Numbered from the stretch's first letter, positions 8,968 through 17,527 are shown. The stretch: 64,000 bases of DNA from Dankookia rubra (GCF_004355005.1 NZ_SMSJ01000021.1:1-64000), one strand, 5' to 3'. Translations and numbers: made by a program. Notes: generated from the letters alone by a model not told the origin.

Positions 8968-9699
8968 CTACAGCGTCGCCCCGCCGTCCACCGCCAGCTC
9001 GGCGCCGGTCATGTAGCTGCTGTCGTCCGAGAGCAGGAACAGCACCGCCCGCGCCACCTCCTCCGCCTGCCCGATCCGGCCCATCGGGATCCGCGCCAGC
9101 CGCTCAACCCGCTGCGCGTTGCTCCAGACCTGCACCATCTCGGTCTCGATCGGTCCGGGATGGACGCTGTTCACCCGGATGCCGCGCGGCGCCAGGTCGA
9201 GCGCCGCCGCCTTCGTCATCCCGCGCAGCGCCCATTTGGTGCCGCTATAGGCGATCGCACCCGGCGAGCCGCGCAGCCCCGCGGTCGAGGAAATATTGAC
9301 GATCGAGCCGCCGCCCGAGCGCTCCATCGCCGGCACCACCGCCTGCATGCCGAGGAAGCAGCCGAGCTGGTTGACCCGCATGTGCCGCTCGAACAGCGCG
9401 GCATCCGTCTCCATCAGCCGCTTCGGCACGTAGATGCCCGCATTGTTGACCATGCCGTGCAGCCCGCCCATGGCCTCGGCCATCGCCACCGCCGCGGCCC
9501 AGTCGGCCTCCTGCGTCACGTCCTGGCGGAGGAAGCGGGCGGCCGGACCCAGTTCCTCCGCCAGCGCCCGGCCCTGTTCCTCGAGCAGGTCGCCGAGCAC
9601 GACCCGGGCGCCCTCGGCCACCAGCAGGCGGGCCTCGGCCGCGCCCTGGCCGCGGGCGCCGCCCGTGATGAGCACCACCTTGCCGCTGAATCTTGCCAC
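8968..9699 (-). CDS. SDR-family oxidoreductase
   Basis: A 243-residue classical short-chain dehydrogenase. It has the nucleotide motif TGGARGQG near the N terminus, NNAG, the catalytic Ser in NISSTAG, YSGTK with the catalytic Tyr/Lys, and the C-terminal TGAELAVDGGATL. An acidic residue (GDLLEEQG) at the end of the second strand suggests NAD preference. I chose the GTG at 9699 because GGGAGGACAAG directly precedes it at a good spacing and the family begins there; longer in-frame sequence upstream is not homologous. Substrate unknown. Confidence 0.86.
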   Translation of the reverse strand: MARFSGKVVLITGGARGQGAAEARLLVAEGARVVLGDLLEEQGRALAEELGPAARFLRQDVTQEADWAAAVAMAEAMGGLHGMVNNAGIYVPKRLMETDAALFERHMRVNQLGCFLGMQAVVPAMERSGGGSIVNISSTAGLRGSPGAIAYSGTKWALRGMTKAAALDLAPRGIRVNSVHPGPIETEMVQVWSNAQRVERLARIPMGRIGQAEEVARAVLFLLSDDSSYMTGAELAVDGGATL

Positions 9700-9768
9700 C
9701 TTGTCCTCCCGCAATGCCCTCCCGGCGAGACTAGGCGAGGATCGGTGGTCCCGCGAAGGAGAAGCCCG

Positions 9769-10089
9769 ATGCGACCCATGCTCGCCCTGGCCGTTCTGCT
9801 GCCCGCCCTCGCCAGTGCCGAGGAGCCGGCGCGGCAGGAACGGCTGAATGAGGGCCGCCGCGTGGCGGAGGCCTGGTGCGCCGATTGCCATGTCATCGGC
9901 CCCAGGGCGCGCGGCCCGGCCGGCGATGCCGCGCCGCCCTTCGCGGCGGTGGCGGCGATGCCCTCGACCACCGCGATGTCGTTGCGCGCCTTCCTGCAGA
10001 CGCCGCATTCCCGGATGCCGGACTACCGGCTGACCCAGGCGGAGCTGGACGGGGTGGTCACCTGGATCCTCGCGCAGAAGCCGCGCTGA
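9769..10089 (+). CDS. Small periplasmic cytochrome c
   Basis: A 106-residue class I c-type cytochrome. A signal peptide covers roughly residues 1-17 (cleavage after ASA), the haem-binding CADCH is at residues 37-41, and a Met in SRMPDY is the likely sixth ligand. Mature size near 90 residues fits a soluble electron carrier. It is monocistronic and divergent from the SDR gene. The partner oxidase or dehydrogenase is not in the window. Confidence 0.88.
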   Translation: MRPMLALAVLLPALASAEEPARQERLNEGRRVAEAWCADCHVIGPRARGPAGDAAPPFAAVAAMPSTTAMSLRAFLQTPHSRMPDYRLTQAELDGVVTWILAQKPR

Positions 10090-10347
10090 GGCACGGGGAG
10101 GCCGCCGTGCCCCCCGCCGGGGCAGGATCGGCAGCCTGAATATTGGCCGGCATGGACCAACCGGCGGGCGAAATGCGCCAGCGCCGCGGCACTGCATGCT
10201 TGATCCCGCGCAACGACACGGCGCGGCATTGCCGCTTGATCCGAACCGGCTAACAGGCTGACCTAGCGATCCGGCGCCGCGCAAAGCATCGCCCGGCTCG
10301 GCGTCGGCCCGGAGTCGTGGGCGCAAATCACAGAGGGAGACAGGGGC

Positions 10348-11070
10348 ATGGCACGAGTTGCATTGGTCACGGGCGGGCAGCGCGGCATCGGCGCGGCGAT
10401 CAGCGAGGCGTTGAAGGCGGCGGGGCGCAAGGTGGTGGCGAACTACGCGGGCAACGATGCGGCGGCACAGGCCTTCACCGAGCGCACCGGCATCCCGTGC
10501 TACAAGTTCAATGTCGGCGACTTCGACGCGAGCGTCGCCGCGATCGCCAAGATCGAGGCCGAGCAGGGCCCGATCGAGATCCTGGTCAACAATGCCGGCA
10601 TCACCCGCGACGCGATGATGCGGAAGCTCACCCGACAGATGTGGGACGACGTGATCGATACCAACCTCGGCTCCTGCTACAACACCTGCAAGGCGGTGTG
10701 GGACGGCATGAGCGGGCGGAAGTTCGGCCGCATCGTCAACATCGGCTCGATCAACGGCCAGGCCGGCCAGCTCGGCCAGGTGAACTACGCCGCGGCCAAG
10801 TCGGGCATCCACGGCTTCACCAAGGCGCTCGCGCTGGAAGGCGCGCGCAACCAGATCACCGTCAACGCCATCGCCCCGGGCTACGTGGACACGGAGATGG
10901 TGCGCGCGGTGCCGCCCGACGTGCTGGAGAAGATCATCGCCAAGATCCCGCGCGGCCGGCTCGGTACCGCCGATGACATCGCCCGCGGCGTGGTCTTCCT
11001 GACCGGCGACGAGGCCGACTTCATCACCGGATCGACGCTGTCGATCAACGGCGGCCAGCACATGTACTGA
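10348..11070 (+). CDS. phaB: Acetoacetyl-CoA reductase (PhaB)
   Basis: A 240-residue SDR enzyme that reduces acetoacetyl-CoA to (R)-3-hydroxybutyryl-CoA with NADPH, the second step of polyhydroxybutyrate synthesis. It begins MARVALVTGGQRGIGAAI, has a catalytic Ser in NIGSINGQAGQLGQ, NYAAAKSG with Tyr/Lys, the family's NAIAPGYVDTEMV, and ends NGGQHMY as PhaB proteins do. An AGAGGGAGACAGG ribosome site precedes the ATG. The 258 bp upstream carry no gene. phaA and phaC are 18 kb away, so the pathway genes are split. A strong hairpin follows the stop. Confidence 0.94.
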   Translation: MARVALVTGGQRGIGAAISEALKAAGRKVVANYAGNDAAAQAFTERTGIPCYKFNVGDFDASVAAIAKIEAEQGPIEILVNNAGITRDAMMRKLTRQMWDDVIDTNLGSCYNTCKAVWDGMSGRKFGRIVNIGSINGQAGQLGQVNYAAAKSGIHGFTKALALEGARNQITVNAIAPGYVDTEMVRAVPPDVLEKIIAKIPRGRLGTADDIARGVVFLTGDEADFITGSTLSINGGQHMY

Positions 11071-11081
11071 CCTGCGCGACG

Positions 11082-11118
11082 CGTTTCGCGGCGATGCCCG
11101 AAGCATTGCCGCGAAACG
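11082..11118 (+). terminator. Hairpin after phaB
   Basis: A 16-bp stem (11082-11097 pairing with 11103-11118, one G-T wobble) closed by the five-base loop CCGAA lies 11 bp after the phaB stop. There is no T-run after it, so it is a terminator-like or mRNA-stabilising hairpin rather than a textbook intrinsic terminator. Confidence 0.6.
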
Positions 11119-11122
11119 GCAG

Positions 11123-11154
11123 CGGCACGGCGGCACGGCGGCACGGCGGCACGG
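11123..11154. repeat. Four tandem copies of CGGCACGG
   Basis: An exact 8-bp unit is repeated four times between the phaB hairpin and the next small gene. It does not encode anything in an evident frame and may vary in copy number by slippage. Confidence 0.85.
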
Positions 11155-11221
11155 CCGCAAGGCCGGGAACATCCGGCGCGCCGCGCCGTTCGGCTGTCTC
11201 CACCGCAGGAGACAGGCCAGG

Positions 11222-11467
11222 ATGACCGGCAGCAAGCATCCATCGGGTCCGGCGGACCGCGAGGCGGGGCTCGGCGCCGACACGCCGCGGCCGCCGGACG
11301 ACCTCGACCGCGATCCGGGCATCGGCGCGAGCAAAGGCACGCAGCGCCGCGGCGCCCGCGACCCGGACACGATCGCCGGCGACAGCACCAGCGAGGGCGA
11401 CGTGATGAACGACACCACGCCGCAGGGCGGCGTCGAGCCCGGCAAGCGCGGCCGCACCAACCGGTAG
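11222..11467 (+). CDS. Small hydrophilic protein, unknown
   Basis: An 81-residue, highly charged, low-complexity protein (MTGSKHPSGPADREAG... ending GKRGRTNR) with no hydrophobic segment, rich in Gly, Asp, Arg and Pro, so probably disordered. An AGGAGACAGG ribosome site seven bases before the ATG and the strong G/C third-position bias support a real gene. I do not recognise it; similar short disordered proteins are common in Acetobacteraceae. Confidence 0.55.
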   Translation: MTGSKHPSGPADREAGLGADTPRPPDDLDRDPGIGASKGTQRRGARDPDTIAGDSTSEGDVMNDTTPQGGVEPGKRGRTNR

Positions 11468-11524
11468 CCGCGGGACGGCTTTCGCGGCATGCTCCCCCGC
11501 GGGACGCGGGAGGAGTGATACGCG

Positions 11525-12178
11525 ATGGGCTTTGCGGTGCTCGCCTATGATGGCGAGGATGCCGAGGCGCCGGCGCGGCGCATGGCGGCGCGCGACCGGC
11601 ACCTCGCGGTCCTGACGCAATGGGCCGGCGACGGCAGGCTGGCCTTCGGCACGCCGCTGCTGGCCGATGACGGCCGCGCGCTCGGCTCCTTCATGGTGCT
11701 CGCGGTGCCGGACGAGGCCGGGCTGCGCGACTACCTCGCCGCCGAGCCCTTCAACAATACCGGCGTCTGGACGAAGGTGACGCACTTCCCCTTCCGCATC
11801 GCCCCGCTGCCCTACCGGCCGCTGCCGCAGCCCGGCACGCCGCTGGCGCCTCGGCGCACCCATACCGTCGTCATCGCCCGCGACGGCACCGATGCCGGGG
11901 CGCCGGCGCGGCGGCAGGCGGTGCGCGCGGCGCATATGGCGCGGGTCGCGCCGATGGCGGCCGAGGGCACGCTCGCGCTCGGCGGCGCCATCCTCGACGC
12001 GCCGGACGGCACCATGATCGGCTCCGCCGTCGTCATCGCGCGCGACACCGATGCCGGCGCGCGGGCCTGGCTGGCCGAGGACCCCTACACCACCGGCGGG
12101 GTCTGGCAGGAGACGACGCTCTACGGCACCCGCTTCGCCCCGCTGCCGTGGCGGCCGCTGCCGGGGGCGCCCGGCTGA
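11525..12178 (+). CDS. Tandem YciI-like domain protein
   Basis: A 217-residue protein made of two YciI-like (dimeric alpha-beta barrel) halves, roughly residues 1-95 and 108-205. Each has the pattern in which a (x)RxxH-type helix (RMAARDRHLAVL; RQAVRAAHMARV) is followed by G(T/A)LLxxDG and ends AEDPYTTGGVW or AAEPFNNTGVW. Single YciI domains are common; a fused pair is less so. Members may be small-molecule dehydratase/hydrolase-like enzymes, but most have no known substrate. The stop overlaps the next start (TGATG). Confidence 0.75.
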   Translation: MGFAVLAYDGEDAEAPARRMAARDRHLAVLTQWAGDGRLAFGTPLLADDGRALGSFMVLAVPDEAGLRDYLAAEPFNNTGVWTKVTHFPFRIAPLPYRPLPQPGTPLAPRRTHTVVIARDGTDAGAPARRQAVRAAHMARVAPMAAEGTLALGGAILDAPDGTMIGSAVVIARDTDAGARAWLAEDPYTTGGVWQETTLYGTRFAPLPWRPLPGAPG

Positions 12179-12567
12179 TGCCGCGGCTGGTCGACTATGC
12201 CGAGGCCGGGCCCGAGGTCCGCGCCGTCTTCGACGCCATCAAGGCGGCGCGCGGCGTGCCGGACGTGAACAACTTCTGGAAGGCGCTGGCGGTCGATCCC
12301 GCCACGCTGAAGCGGACCTGGGAGAGCCTGTCGCAGGTCATGGCGCCCGGCGCGCTCGATGCGCGCACGAAGGAAATGCTCTATCTCGCGGTGTCGATGG
12401 CCGCGGGCTGCGCCTATTGCACCGCCAGCCACGGCGCCGCCGCCCGCCGCGCCGGGATGGACGACGCCATGTTCGGCGAGCTGCTCGGCGTGGTCGGCAT
12501 GGCGGCCGAGACCAACCGGCTGGCCGAGGCGCTGCGCGTGCCGGTCGATCCCGCCTTCGAGACATGA
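12178..12567 (+). CDS. Carboxymuconolactone decarboxylase family protein (AhpD-like)
   Basis: A 129-residue CMD-family protein with the redox motif CAYCTASH (Cys-x2-Cys-x3-His), the feature of AhpD-type peroxidase-linked or alkylhydroperoxidase members rather than true decarboxylases. The start at 12178 is set by TGATG overlap with the YciI gene. The stop overlaps the esterase start by ATGA, so the three genes are one coupled unit. Probably a cytoplasmic oligomer in thiol redox chemistry. Confidence 0.82.
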   Translation: MPRLVDYAEAGPEVRAVFDAIKAARGVPDVNNFWKALAVDPATLKRTWESLSQVMAPGALDARTKEMLYLAVSMAAGCAYCTASHGAAARRAGMDDAMFGELLGVVGMAAETNRLAEALRVPVDPAFET

Positions 12568-13172
12568 TCCGCGATCTCCGCATCTGCTTTGTCGGCGACA
12601 GCTTCGTCGCCGGCACCGGGGACGCGGCGGCGCTCGGCTGGGTCGGCCGCGTCACCGCGGCGGCCTGGCATCGCGGCGAGGGCTTCACCGCGTACAACCT
12701 CGGCGTCCGCCGCGACACCAGCGCCGACCTCAGGCGCCGCGCGGAGGCCGAGATCCTCGCCCGGCTGCTCGGCGCCGGCACGGCCCAGGCTGTGGTCTTC
12801 AGCTTCGGCGCGAACGACTGCACGCTGGAGGACGACATGCCCCGCGTGCCGCCCGAGGTGACGGAGGAGAATGCCGCCGCGCTGCTCGGCTGGGCCGCGG
12901 CGCGCTGGCCGGTGCTGATGGTCGGCCCGCCGCCGCTGGCGCACGACGCGGCGCATGACGCGCGGGTGGCGGCGCTCTCGGTGCGGCTCGCCGCGCTCTG
13001 CGACGCAATGGCCCTGCCCTACCTCGCCCTGCATGCGCCGCTCTCGGGCGGGCCGGCCTGGCGGCAGGCCGCGGCGCGCGGCGACGGGGTGCACCCCGAT
13101 GCCGCCGGCTATGCCGCGATCGCCGCACTGGTCGAGGGCTGGGCGCCCTGGCGCGCGATGGTGGCGGAATAG
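12564..13172 (+). CDS. SGNH/GDSL-type esterase
   Basis: A 202-residue SGNH hydrolase without signal peptide. Block I is FVGDSFVAG (nucleophile Ser near residue 13), the Asn block is SFGANDCTLED, and the terminal catalytic Asp/His block is GDGVHPDAAGY. This is the size of TesA-like cytoplasmic or single-domain lipases/thioesterases. Its ATG lies in the ATGA overlap with the CMD gene. Substrate not evident. Confidence 0.85.
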   Translation: MIRDLRICFVGDSFVAGTGDAAALGWVGRVTAAAWHRGEGFTAYNLGVRRDTSADLRRRAEAEILARLLGAGTAQAVVFSFGANDCTLEDDMPRVPPEVTEENAAALLGWAAARWPVLMVGPPPLAHDAAHDARVAALSVRLAALCDAMALPYLALHAPLSGGPAWRQAAARGDGVHPDAAGYAAIAALVEGWAPWRAMVAE

Positions 13173-13195
13173 GCCGCAGCGCGGGCGACCGCGCC

Positions 13196-13444
13196 TCAGC
13201 GGCAGTATGTGCTGCCGGGCGCGCGCCCGGTATTCTGGCCGAGCGGCCGGTCGTGGATGCGCCGGACGGCGCCGGAGCACCCGCAGCAGGCACTCTCGAG
13301 GCCGAGGCGGTCGGTGACCCGGATACGGCGGCGTTCGTGGCGGATTTAGCCGGCCTTCGAGAGCTGGCCCGTCGCGACGGTGACCCCGGCGCGGCGCACG
13401 CCCAGCATCGTCGACAGGAACTCGTGGGTCATTGGGAGTTCGTC
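13196..13444 (-). pseudogene. Remnant of a Crp/Fnr-family regulator (C-terminal part)
   Basis: Read leftwards, the frame gives ELPMTHEFLSTMLGVRRAGV, the recognition-helix region of Crp/Fnr regulators (usually LPLTQEFLAxMLGVRR). It then meets an in-frame TAA at 13346-13348 where the family has Leu in KAGLI. The same frame goes on with IRHERRRIRVTDRLGLE and a typical tail to a TGA at 13196-13198. No cyclic-nucleotide-binding half is found upstream in any frame I could follow. This is a broken copy, most likely not functional. Confidence 0.75.
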
Positions 13445-13744
13445 GCCCTCGGACCGGTCAGCGTGCCGGTCCTGATTCCGTCGAGCCGCATGCGGCCCGG
13501 CTCCGGTGGTGGGGCGCGGCCTGCGCGCCTCAACCTGGCCTGGGGGCGGGCCAGGGCGCCGCAGGTTTGGCAGCGATGCGACCGCTGCGCTTCGTTCGTC
13601 CCAGGAGCAGCATCCCGGCGCCCGCACCATCCCGCGGATCGCGCTGCTGCGGCCTGTGTCCAGCCGTGGCCGCGGCACCGCTCGAGCCGCCGGTTTCAGC
13701 GCGGCGTCACGCGTGCCGGCGATCGCACCCTGCTGCGCGTCGCG
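13445..13744. other. Non-coding stretch beside the Crp/Fnr remnant
   Basis: No gene recognised. Open frames here have no family pattern. It probably includes the unrecognisable rest of the decayed regulator. Confidence 0.45.
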
Positions 13745-14110
13745 CTAACGGCCAGAGGCCGGCAGGTCCGCTGCCGGCGCGAACAACCGCGTCGCCGCCC
13801 AGCTCATCACCGACACCACGATCGCGCCCCAGAGCGCCGGCCAGAACCCCGCCACCTCGAAGCCGGGCACCAGCCAGCTGGCCAGGCCGAGCATCGCCGC
13901 GTTCACCACCAGCAGGAACAGGCCGAGCGTCAGCACGGTCAGCGGCAGGGAGAGCAGGACCAGCACCGGCCGCACGAAGGCATTGACCAGGCCGAAGGCC
14001 AGCGCGGCCAGCAGCAACCGGACGACCCCACGCACCTCGATCCCCGGAACGAGCTGCGTCGCCGCCCAGAGCGCGAAGGCGGTGATGAAAAGTCGTGCCC
14101 AGAAACCCAT
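13745..14110 (-). CDS. Holin-like (phage holin 4 superfamily) membrane protein
   Basis: A 121-residue protein with four hydrophobic segments (about residues 4-22, 27-50, 54-78, 86-110). It carries the family pattern FGLVNAFVRPVLVLLSLPL, with the conserved N-x-F/x-RP, followed by LGLFLLVVNAAML. It is called holin-like by family name only; nothing around it is phage. The ATG at 14110 has GGAGGCGGCGGG in front, which decides against longer in-frame starts. Function unknown. Confidence 0.78.
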   Translation of the reverse strand: MGFWARLFITAFALWAATQLVPGIEVRGVVRLLLAALAFGLVNAFVRPVLVLLSLPLTVLTLGLFLLVVNAAMLGLASWLVPGFEVAGFWPALWGAIVVSVMSWAATRLFAPAADLPASGR

Positions 14111-14205
14111 CCCGCCGCCTCCGCGAATCCTGCGGGGCAGCATAGGCTGCGGAGCCCCTGCGACCCACCCGCTTCGCCCGGACGGACCGCCTGCATGGAA
14201 CGATC

Positions 14206-15075
14206 GTGACCGCCTCATTGGGACCGACCCTCGCGGGCTGCGCCGCGCTGCTGCTCTGGGCTTTCCTGGCGCTGCTGGCACGGCTTGCACAGCCGGTGCC
14301 GCCGCTGCTGCTCACCGGCCTTGCCTTCGCCGTCGGCGGCACCCTCGGCCTGCTGGTGGTGGCGGCGCGCGGCCGGCTGGGCGCGCTGCGGCAGCCACCG
14401 CTGGTCTGGCTGCACGGCGTCGGCGGGCTGGCCGGCTACCACGCGCTGTACTTCGCCGCCCTCGCCCTGGCCCCGCCCGTCGAGGCCAACCTGCTGAACT
14501 ACACCTGGCCGCTGCTGATCGTGCTGTTGGCGGCGCCGCTGCGCGGCCTCAGGCTCGGGCCACGGCGGCTGGCCGGGGTCGGGCTCGGCGCCCTCGGCGC
14601 GGTGCTGCTGCTGGCGGGCGGCGGCACGGGCGGCTTCGGCGCAGGGGCGCCGGCGGGCTATGCCCTGGCGCTCGCCGCGGGGCTGACCTGGGCGCTTTAT
14701 TCGGTGCTCTCGGGCACGCCGCGCCTGGCGCGGACGCCGACCGAGGCGGTCGCCGGCTTCTGCCTCGCCGCCGCCGCCGTCACCCTGGCCGGCCACCTGG
14801 CCTTCGAGCCGCCGGGCTGGCCTGGCCCGGCGCAATGGCCGGCGATCCTGCTGCTCGGCATCGGCCCGGTGGGCGCGGCGTTCTTCCTCTGGGACCTCGG
14901 GATGAAGCGGGGCGACCCGCGGCTGCTCGGGACGCTTGCCTATGCCACGCCGGTCGGCTCCACCCTGCTGCTGGTCGCCTTCGGGGAGGGCCGGCTCGGC
15001 GGGTCGGTGCTGGCGGCCGCGGCGCTCGTGGTCGGCGGCGGCGTGCTGGCGGCAACGGCGCGGCCGGATCCCTGA
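14206..15075 (+). CDS. EamA/DMT-family transporter
   Basis: A 289-residue protein with ten hydrophobic segments in two EamA halves, as in RhaT/YdcZ-type metabolite exporters of the inner membrane. The first half includes YHALYFAALALAPPVEANLL, the family's conserved APxxxAxLL region, and the second has TWALYSVLSG and a final LAYATPVGSTLLL. The GTG start at 14206 is used because the nearby ATG frame stops after three codons. Divergent from the holin-like gene. Substrate unknown, often an amino acid or nucleotide metabolite. Confidence 0.85.
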   Translation: MTASLGPTLAGCAALLLWAFLALLARLAQPVPPLLLTGLAFAVGGTLGLLVVAARGRLGALRQPPLVWLHGVGGLAGYHALYFAALALAPPVEANLLNYTWPLLIVLLAAPLRGLRLGPRRLAGVGLGALGAVLLLAGGGTGGFGAGAPAGYALALAAGLTWALYSVLSGTPRLARTPTEAVAGFCLAAAAVTLAGHLAFEPPGWPGPAQWPAILLLGIGPVGAAFFLWDLGMKRGDPRLLGTLAYATPVGSTLLLVAFGEGRLGGSVLAAAALVVGGGVLAATARPDP

Positions 15076-15573
15076 CCCATGCGCCGCTGCGGATGGCGCG
15101 GCGGATCGGTCCATGACCGGTCGGCGCCGCGCGCAGGAAGCCCGGATCGTGCCGCAGCGCCTCCCCGCCGGTGCCCGGGGCTACGGCATGGGGCACGCCG
15201 GGCTCCGGCTGGTGCCGATGCGGCGGGTCGGGGGTATGCCCCCGCCGCTTCTCCGCGCTCCGATCCGCACGGTCCCTGACCCTGGGCCGGAAAGCGCCAG
15301 CGACCGCCTGGCAAGCTGGGGATCGAGCGCAGCAAGGGCCGGGACCGCGCCGCGGCAGGCGGCCTGGCGGCAACCAGGCCCGGCGCGGGAGGCGATGCCC
15401 TCCTGCAAGCCGGGGATTGTCTTCGTCGCCCGTTGCCTCGGCCTGGCGCCGGCGGTGCCGAAGGCCGCCTCGGCGCCAATCCGGCCGGCGCGCTTGCCCG
15501 TGTCGCGGGCGGCATGGCGCCGCGGGGGCACCGGCCTTCCCCGCCGGCGGCCAAGCGGGCCCCGGCAGGCCGC
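15076..15573. other. Intergenic region, no gene recognised
   Basis: About 500 bp between convergent genes. Long open frames exist on both strands, as expected at this G+C, but all give Arg/Pro/Ala-rich chance-like sequence with no family motif. It may hold a decayed gene; I cannot identify one. Confidence 0.5.
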
Positions 15574-16026
15574 CTAGCCGGGCGCCCAGCCCGGCTGCGC
15601 CAGTTCGAAGCCGGCGAAGTCGAAGGCCGGGCTCACCGTGCAGCCCGCCAGCGTCCAGCGGCCGAGCGGCGCCGCCGCCTGCCAGCACCCGGCCGGCACC
15701 ACGGCGAAGGGCCGCTGCCCGGCGCCGAGGTCGGGGCCAAGCTGCAGCAGTTCCTCCTCCGTGCCATCCGCCGAGAGCGACAGCGCCAGCGGCCCGCCGG
15801 CATACCAGTGCCAGGCCTCGGCGGCGTCCACGCGGTGCCAGTGGCTGCGCTCCCCGGCCGCCAGCAGGTAGTAGATCGCCGTGCCGGCGCCGCGGCCGCC
15901 GCCGGCCGGGCGGTCGCGCCATACCTCGCGGAAGTGCCCGCCCTCAGGGTGCGGGGCGAGACCGAGCGCGGTGACCACCCGCGCGGCCTCGACCCGCGGG
16001 TCGCGCAGGTCCGGCAGCGGGATCAC
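15574..16026 (-). CDS. Cupin, DUF985 family
   Basis: A 150-residue DUF985 (cupin_5) protein with the family opener LGLAPHPEGGHFREVWRD, the central SHWHRVDAAEAWHWYAG metal-like His cluster, and a final CTVSPAFDFAGFEL. It is probably a small beta-barrel enzyme or binding protein of unknown substrate. The start overlaps the gloB stop by ATGA, so it is the second gene of a gloB unit. Confidence 0.85.
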   Translation of the reverse strand: MIPLPDLRDPRVEAARVVTALGLAPHPEGGHFREVWRDRPAGGGRGAGTAIYYLLAAGERSHWHRVDAAEAWHWYAGGPLALSLSADGTEEELLQLGPDLGAGQRPFAVVPAGCWQAAAPLGRWTLAGCTVSPAFDFAGFELAQPGWAPG

Positions 16027-16751
16027 CGGAAGCTGTCCTTCGCGCTCCGGATCGCGGCCAGCCGGGCCACGTCGCCGGCCCGCAGGAAAGGGTTGGCCGC
16101 CTGCTCCTCCGCCAGGGTGGTCGGCACCGTGAACTGCCCGGCGGCGACTTGCGCCTTGGCCTGCTCGGCGCGGGCCCGCAGCGCGGCATTGTCGGGTTCC
16201 ACGGTCAGGGCGAAGCGGGCATTGCTGAGCGTGTATTCATGGCCGCAGCAGACCAGCGTCTCCGCCGGCAGTGCCGCCAGCTTGGCCAGGCTGGCGAACA
16301 TCTGTGCCGCGGTCCCCTCCAGCAGCCTGCCGCAGCCGAGCGAGAAGAGCGTGTCGCCGCAGAGCAAGGCGGCGCCGTCCGGGAAATGAAAGGCGATGTG
16401 CCCGACGGTATGGCCCGGCGTTTCGATCACCCGGGCGCGGCTCTCGCCCAGCGCCACGGTGTCGCCCTCCCGCACCGCCTGGTCGAGCTTCGGCAGGCGG
16501 TGGGCATCGGCCGCGGCGCCGACGATCCGGCCGCCGAAGCGCGCCTGAAGGTCCGCGACGCCGGCGATGTGGTCGCCATGGTGGTGCGTCAGCAGGATCA
16601 GGTCGAGCCGGCCGCCGAGCTTCTCCACCGCGGCGATCGCCGGGCCGGCCTCGCCCGGGTCGCAGATCCCGACCGCGCCGGTCGACTGGTCCTGCAGCAG
16701 CCAAAGGTAGTTGTCGGAAAGACACGGCACGGCGGTGACCGAGAGCGGCAT
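16023..16751 (-). CDS. gloB: Hydroxyacylglutathione hydrolase (glyoxalase II)
   Basis: A 242-residue metallo-beta-lactamase-fold enzyme that hydrolyses S-D-lactoylglutathione to D-lactate and glutathione, the second step of methylglyoxal detoxification. It has the binuclear metal motif THHHGDH at residues 55-61, TPGHTVGHI, and GDTLFSLGCGRLLEGT. The C terminus has the glutathione-binding PTTLAEEQAANPFLR typical of GloB. The ATG at 16751 begins MPLSVTAVPCLSDNY, the usual N terminus. Divergent from a methyltransferase gene, an arrangement common in alphaproteobacteria. Confidence 0.95.
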   Translation of the reverse strand: MPLSVTAVPCLSDNYLWLLQDQSTGAVGICDPGEAGPAIAAVEKLGGRLDLILLTHHHGDHIAGVADLQARFGGRIVGAAADAHRLPKLDQAVREGDTVALGESRARVIETPGHTVGHIAFHFPDGAALLCGDTLFSLGCGRLLEGTAAQMFASLAKLAALPAETLVCCGHEYTLSNARFALTVEPDNAALRARAEQAKAQVAAGQFTVPTTLAEEQAANPFLRAGDVARLAAIRSAKDSFR

Positions 16752-16810
16752 GGCGGGCTCCTCCTCCGGCCCCGCTGCAACGGGGGCCCTCGCCGCCCTA
16801 TATCCCCGGC

Positions 16811-17527
16811 ATGAGCCACGAGGTCCACGGCCTGGGGAATTTCTACGCGACCCCGGCAGGGCTGGTGACGGCGCGCCTGCTGCGCGAAAGGCTTCGCGCG
16901 CTCTGGCCGAGCCTGCCGGGCCAGGCGGTGCTCGGCCTCGGCTATGCCAGCCCCTTCCTGCGGGTCTGGCGGGCGGAAGCGCGGCGCTGCGTCGCCACCC
17001 TGCCGCCGCACGTGCCGCGGTGGCGCTGGCCGCGGAAGGCGGCCTCCGCCACCGCGGTCGCCGAGGAGGACAGCCTGCCCTTCCCCGACCTGATGTTCGA
17101 CCGGATCCTGCTGGTGCACGGGCTGGAGACGGCCGACAACGCCCGCCGTCTGCTGCGGGAAGCCTGGCGGGTGCTGAAGGACGACGGGCGGATGCTCGTG
17201 GTGGTGCCGAACCGCCTCGGCCTCTGGGCGCATACGGAAGGCACGCCCTTCGGCCATGGCCAGCCCTATTCCGCCGGGCAGATCGAGGGCCTGCTGCGGC
17301 GGCAGATGTTCCAGGTGGAGCGGCGCGAGGCCGCGCTCTACGTGCCGCCCTTCCAGACCAGGCTGCTGCTGCGCGGCGCCGGCGCCTGGGAGAGGCTGGG
17401 CGGCCGGCTCTGCCCGCGCTTCGCCGGCGTGATGCTGCTGGAGGCGGTGAAGGATTTCGGCGAGCTGGTGCCGGCCGGCGCCGTGCCGGCCCAGGCGCGG
17501 CGGGTGGTGGTGGCCGAGGGGGTCTGA
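16811..17527 (+). CDS. Class I SAM-dependent methyltransferase
   Basis: A 238-residue methyltransferase_11-like protein. The SAM-binding glycine motif (VLGLGYASPFL) is present but less Gly-rich than usual. Later strands are FDRILLVHGLETADN and LLREAWRVLKDDGRMLVVVPNR. It sits 59 bp from gloB on the opposite strand, so both promoters share that gap. Substrate unknown; in this context it is often a companion of glyoxalase II. Confidence 0.82.
   Translation: MSHEVHGLGNFYATPAGLVTARLLRERLRALWPSLPGQAVLGLGYASPFLRVWRAEARRCVATLPPHVPRWRWPRKAASATAVAEEDSLPFPDLMFDRILLVHGLETADNARRLLREAWRVLKDDGRMLVVVPNRLGLWAHTEGTPFGHGQPYSAGQIEGLLRRQMFQVERREAALYVPPFQTRLLLRGAGAWERLGGRLCPRFAGVMLLEAVKDFGELVPAGAVPAQARRVVVAEGV

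Noticed and set aside
11123-11154. Short repeats as a CRISPR array
   Set aside because: Units are 8 bp and directly adjacent with no spacers; no cas genes are in the window.
13745-14110. Holin-like protein as sign of a prophage
   Set aside because: No lysis, capsid, integrase or terminase gene is nearby, and the family occurs widely outside phages.
15076-15573. A possible gene in the 500-bp gap before the DUF985 gene
   Set aside because: Frames on both strands give Arg/Pro-rich chance-like sequence with no motif, ribosome site or codon pattern better than the opposite strand.
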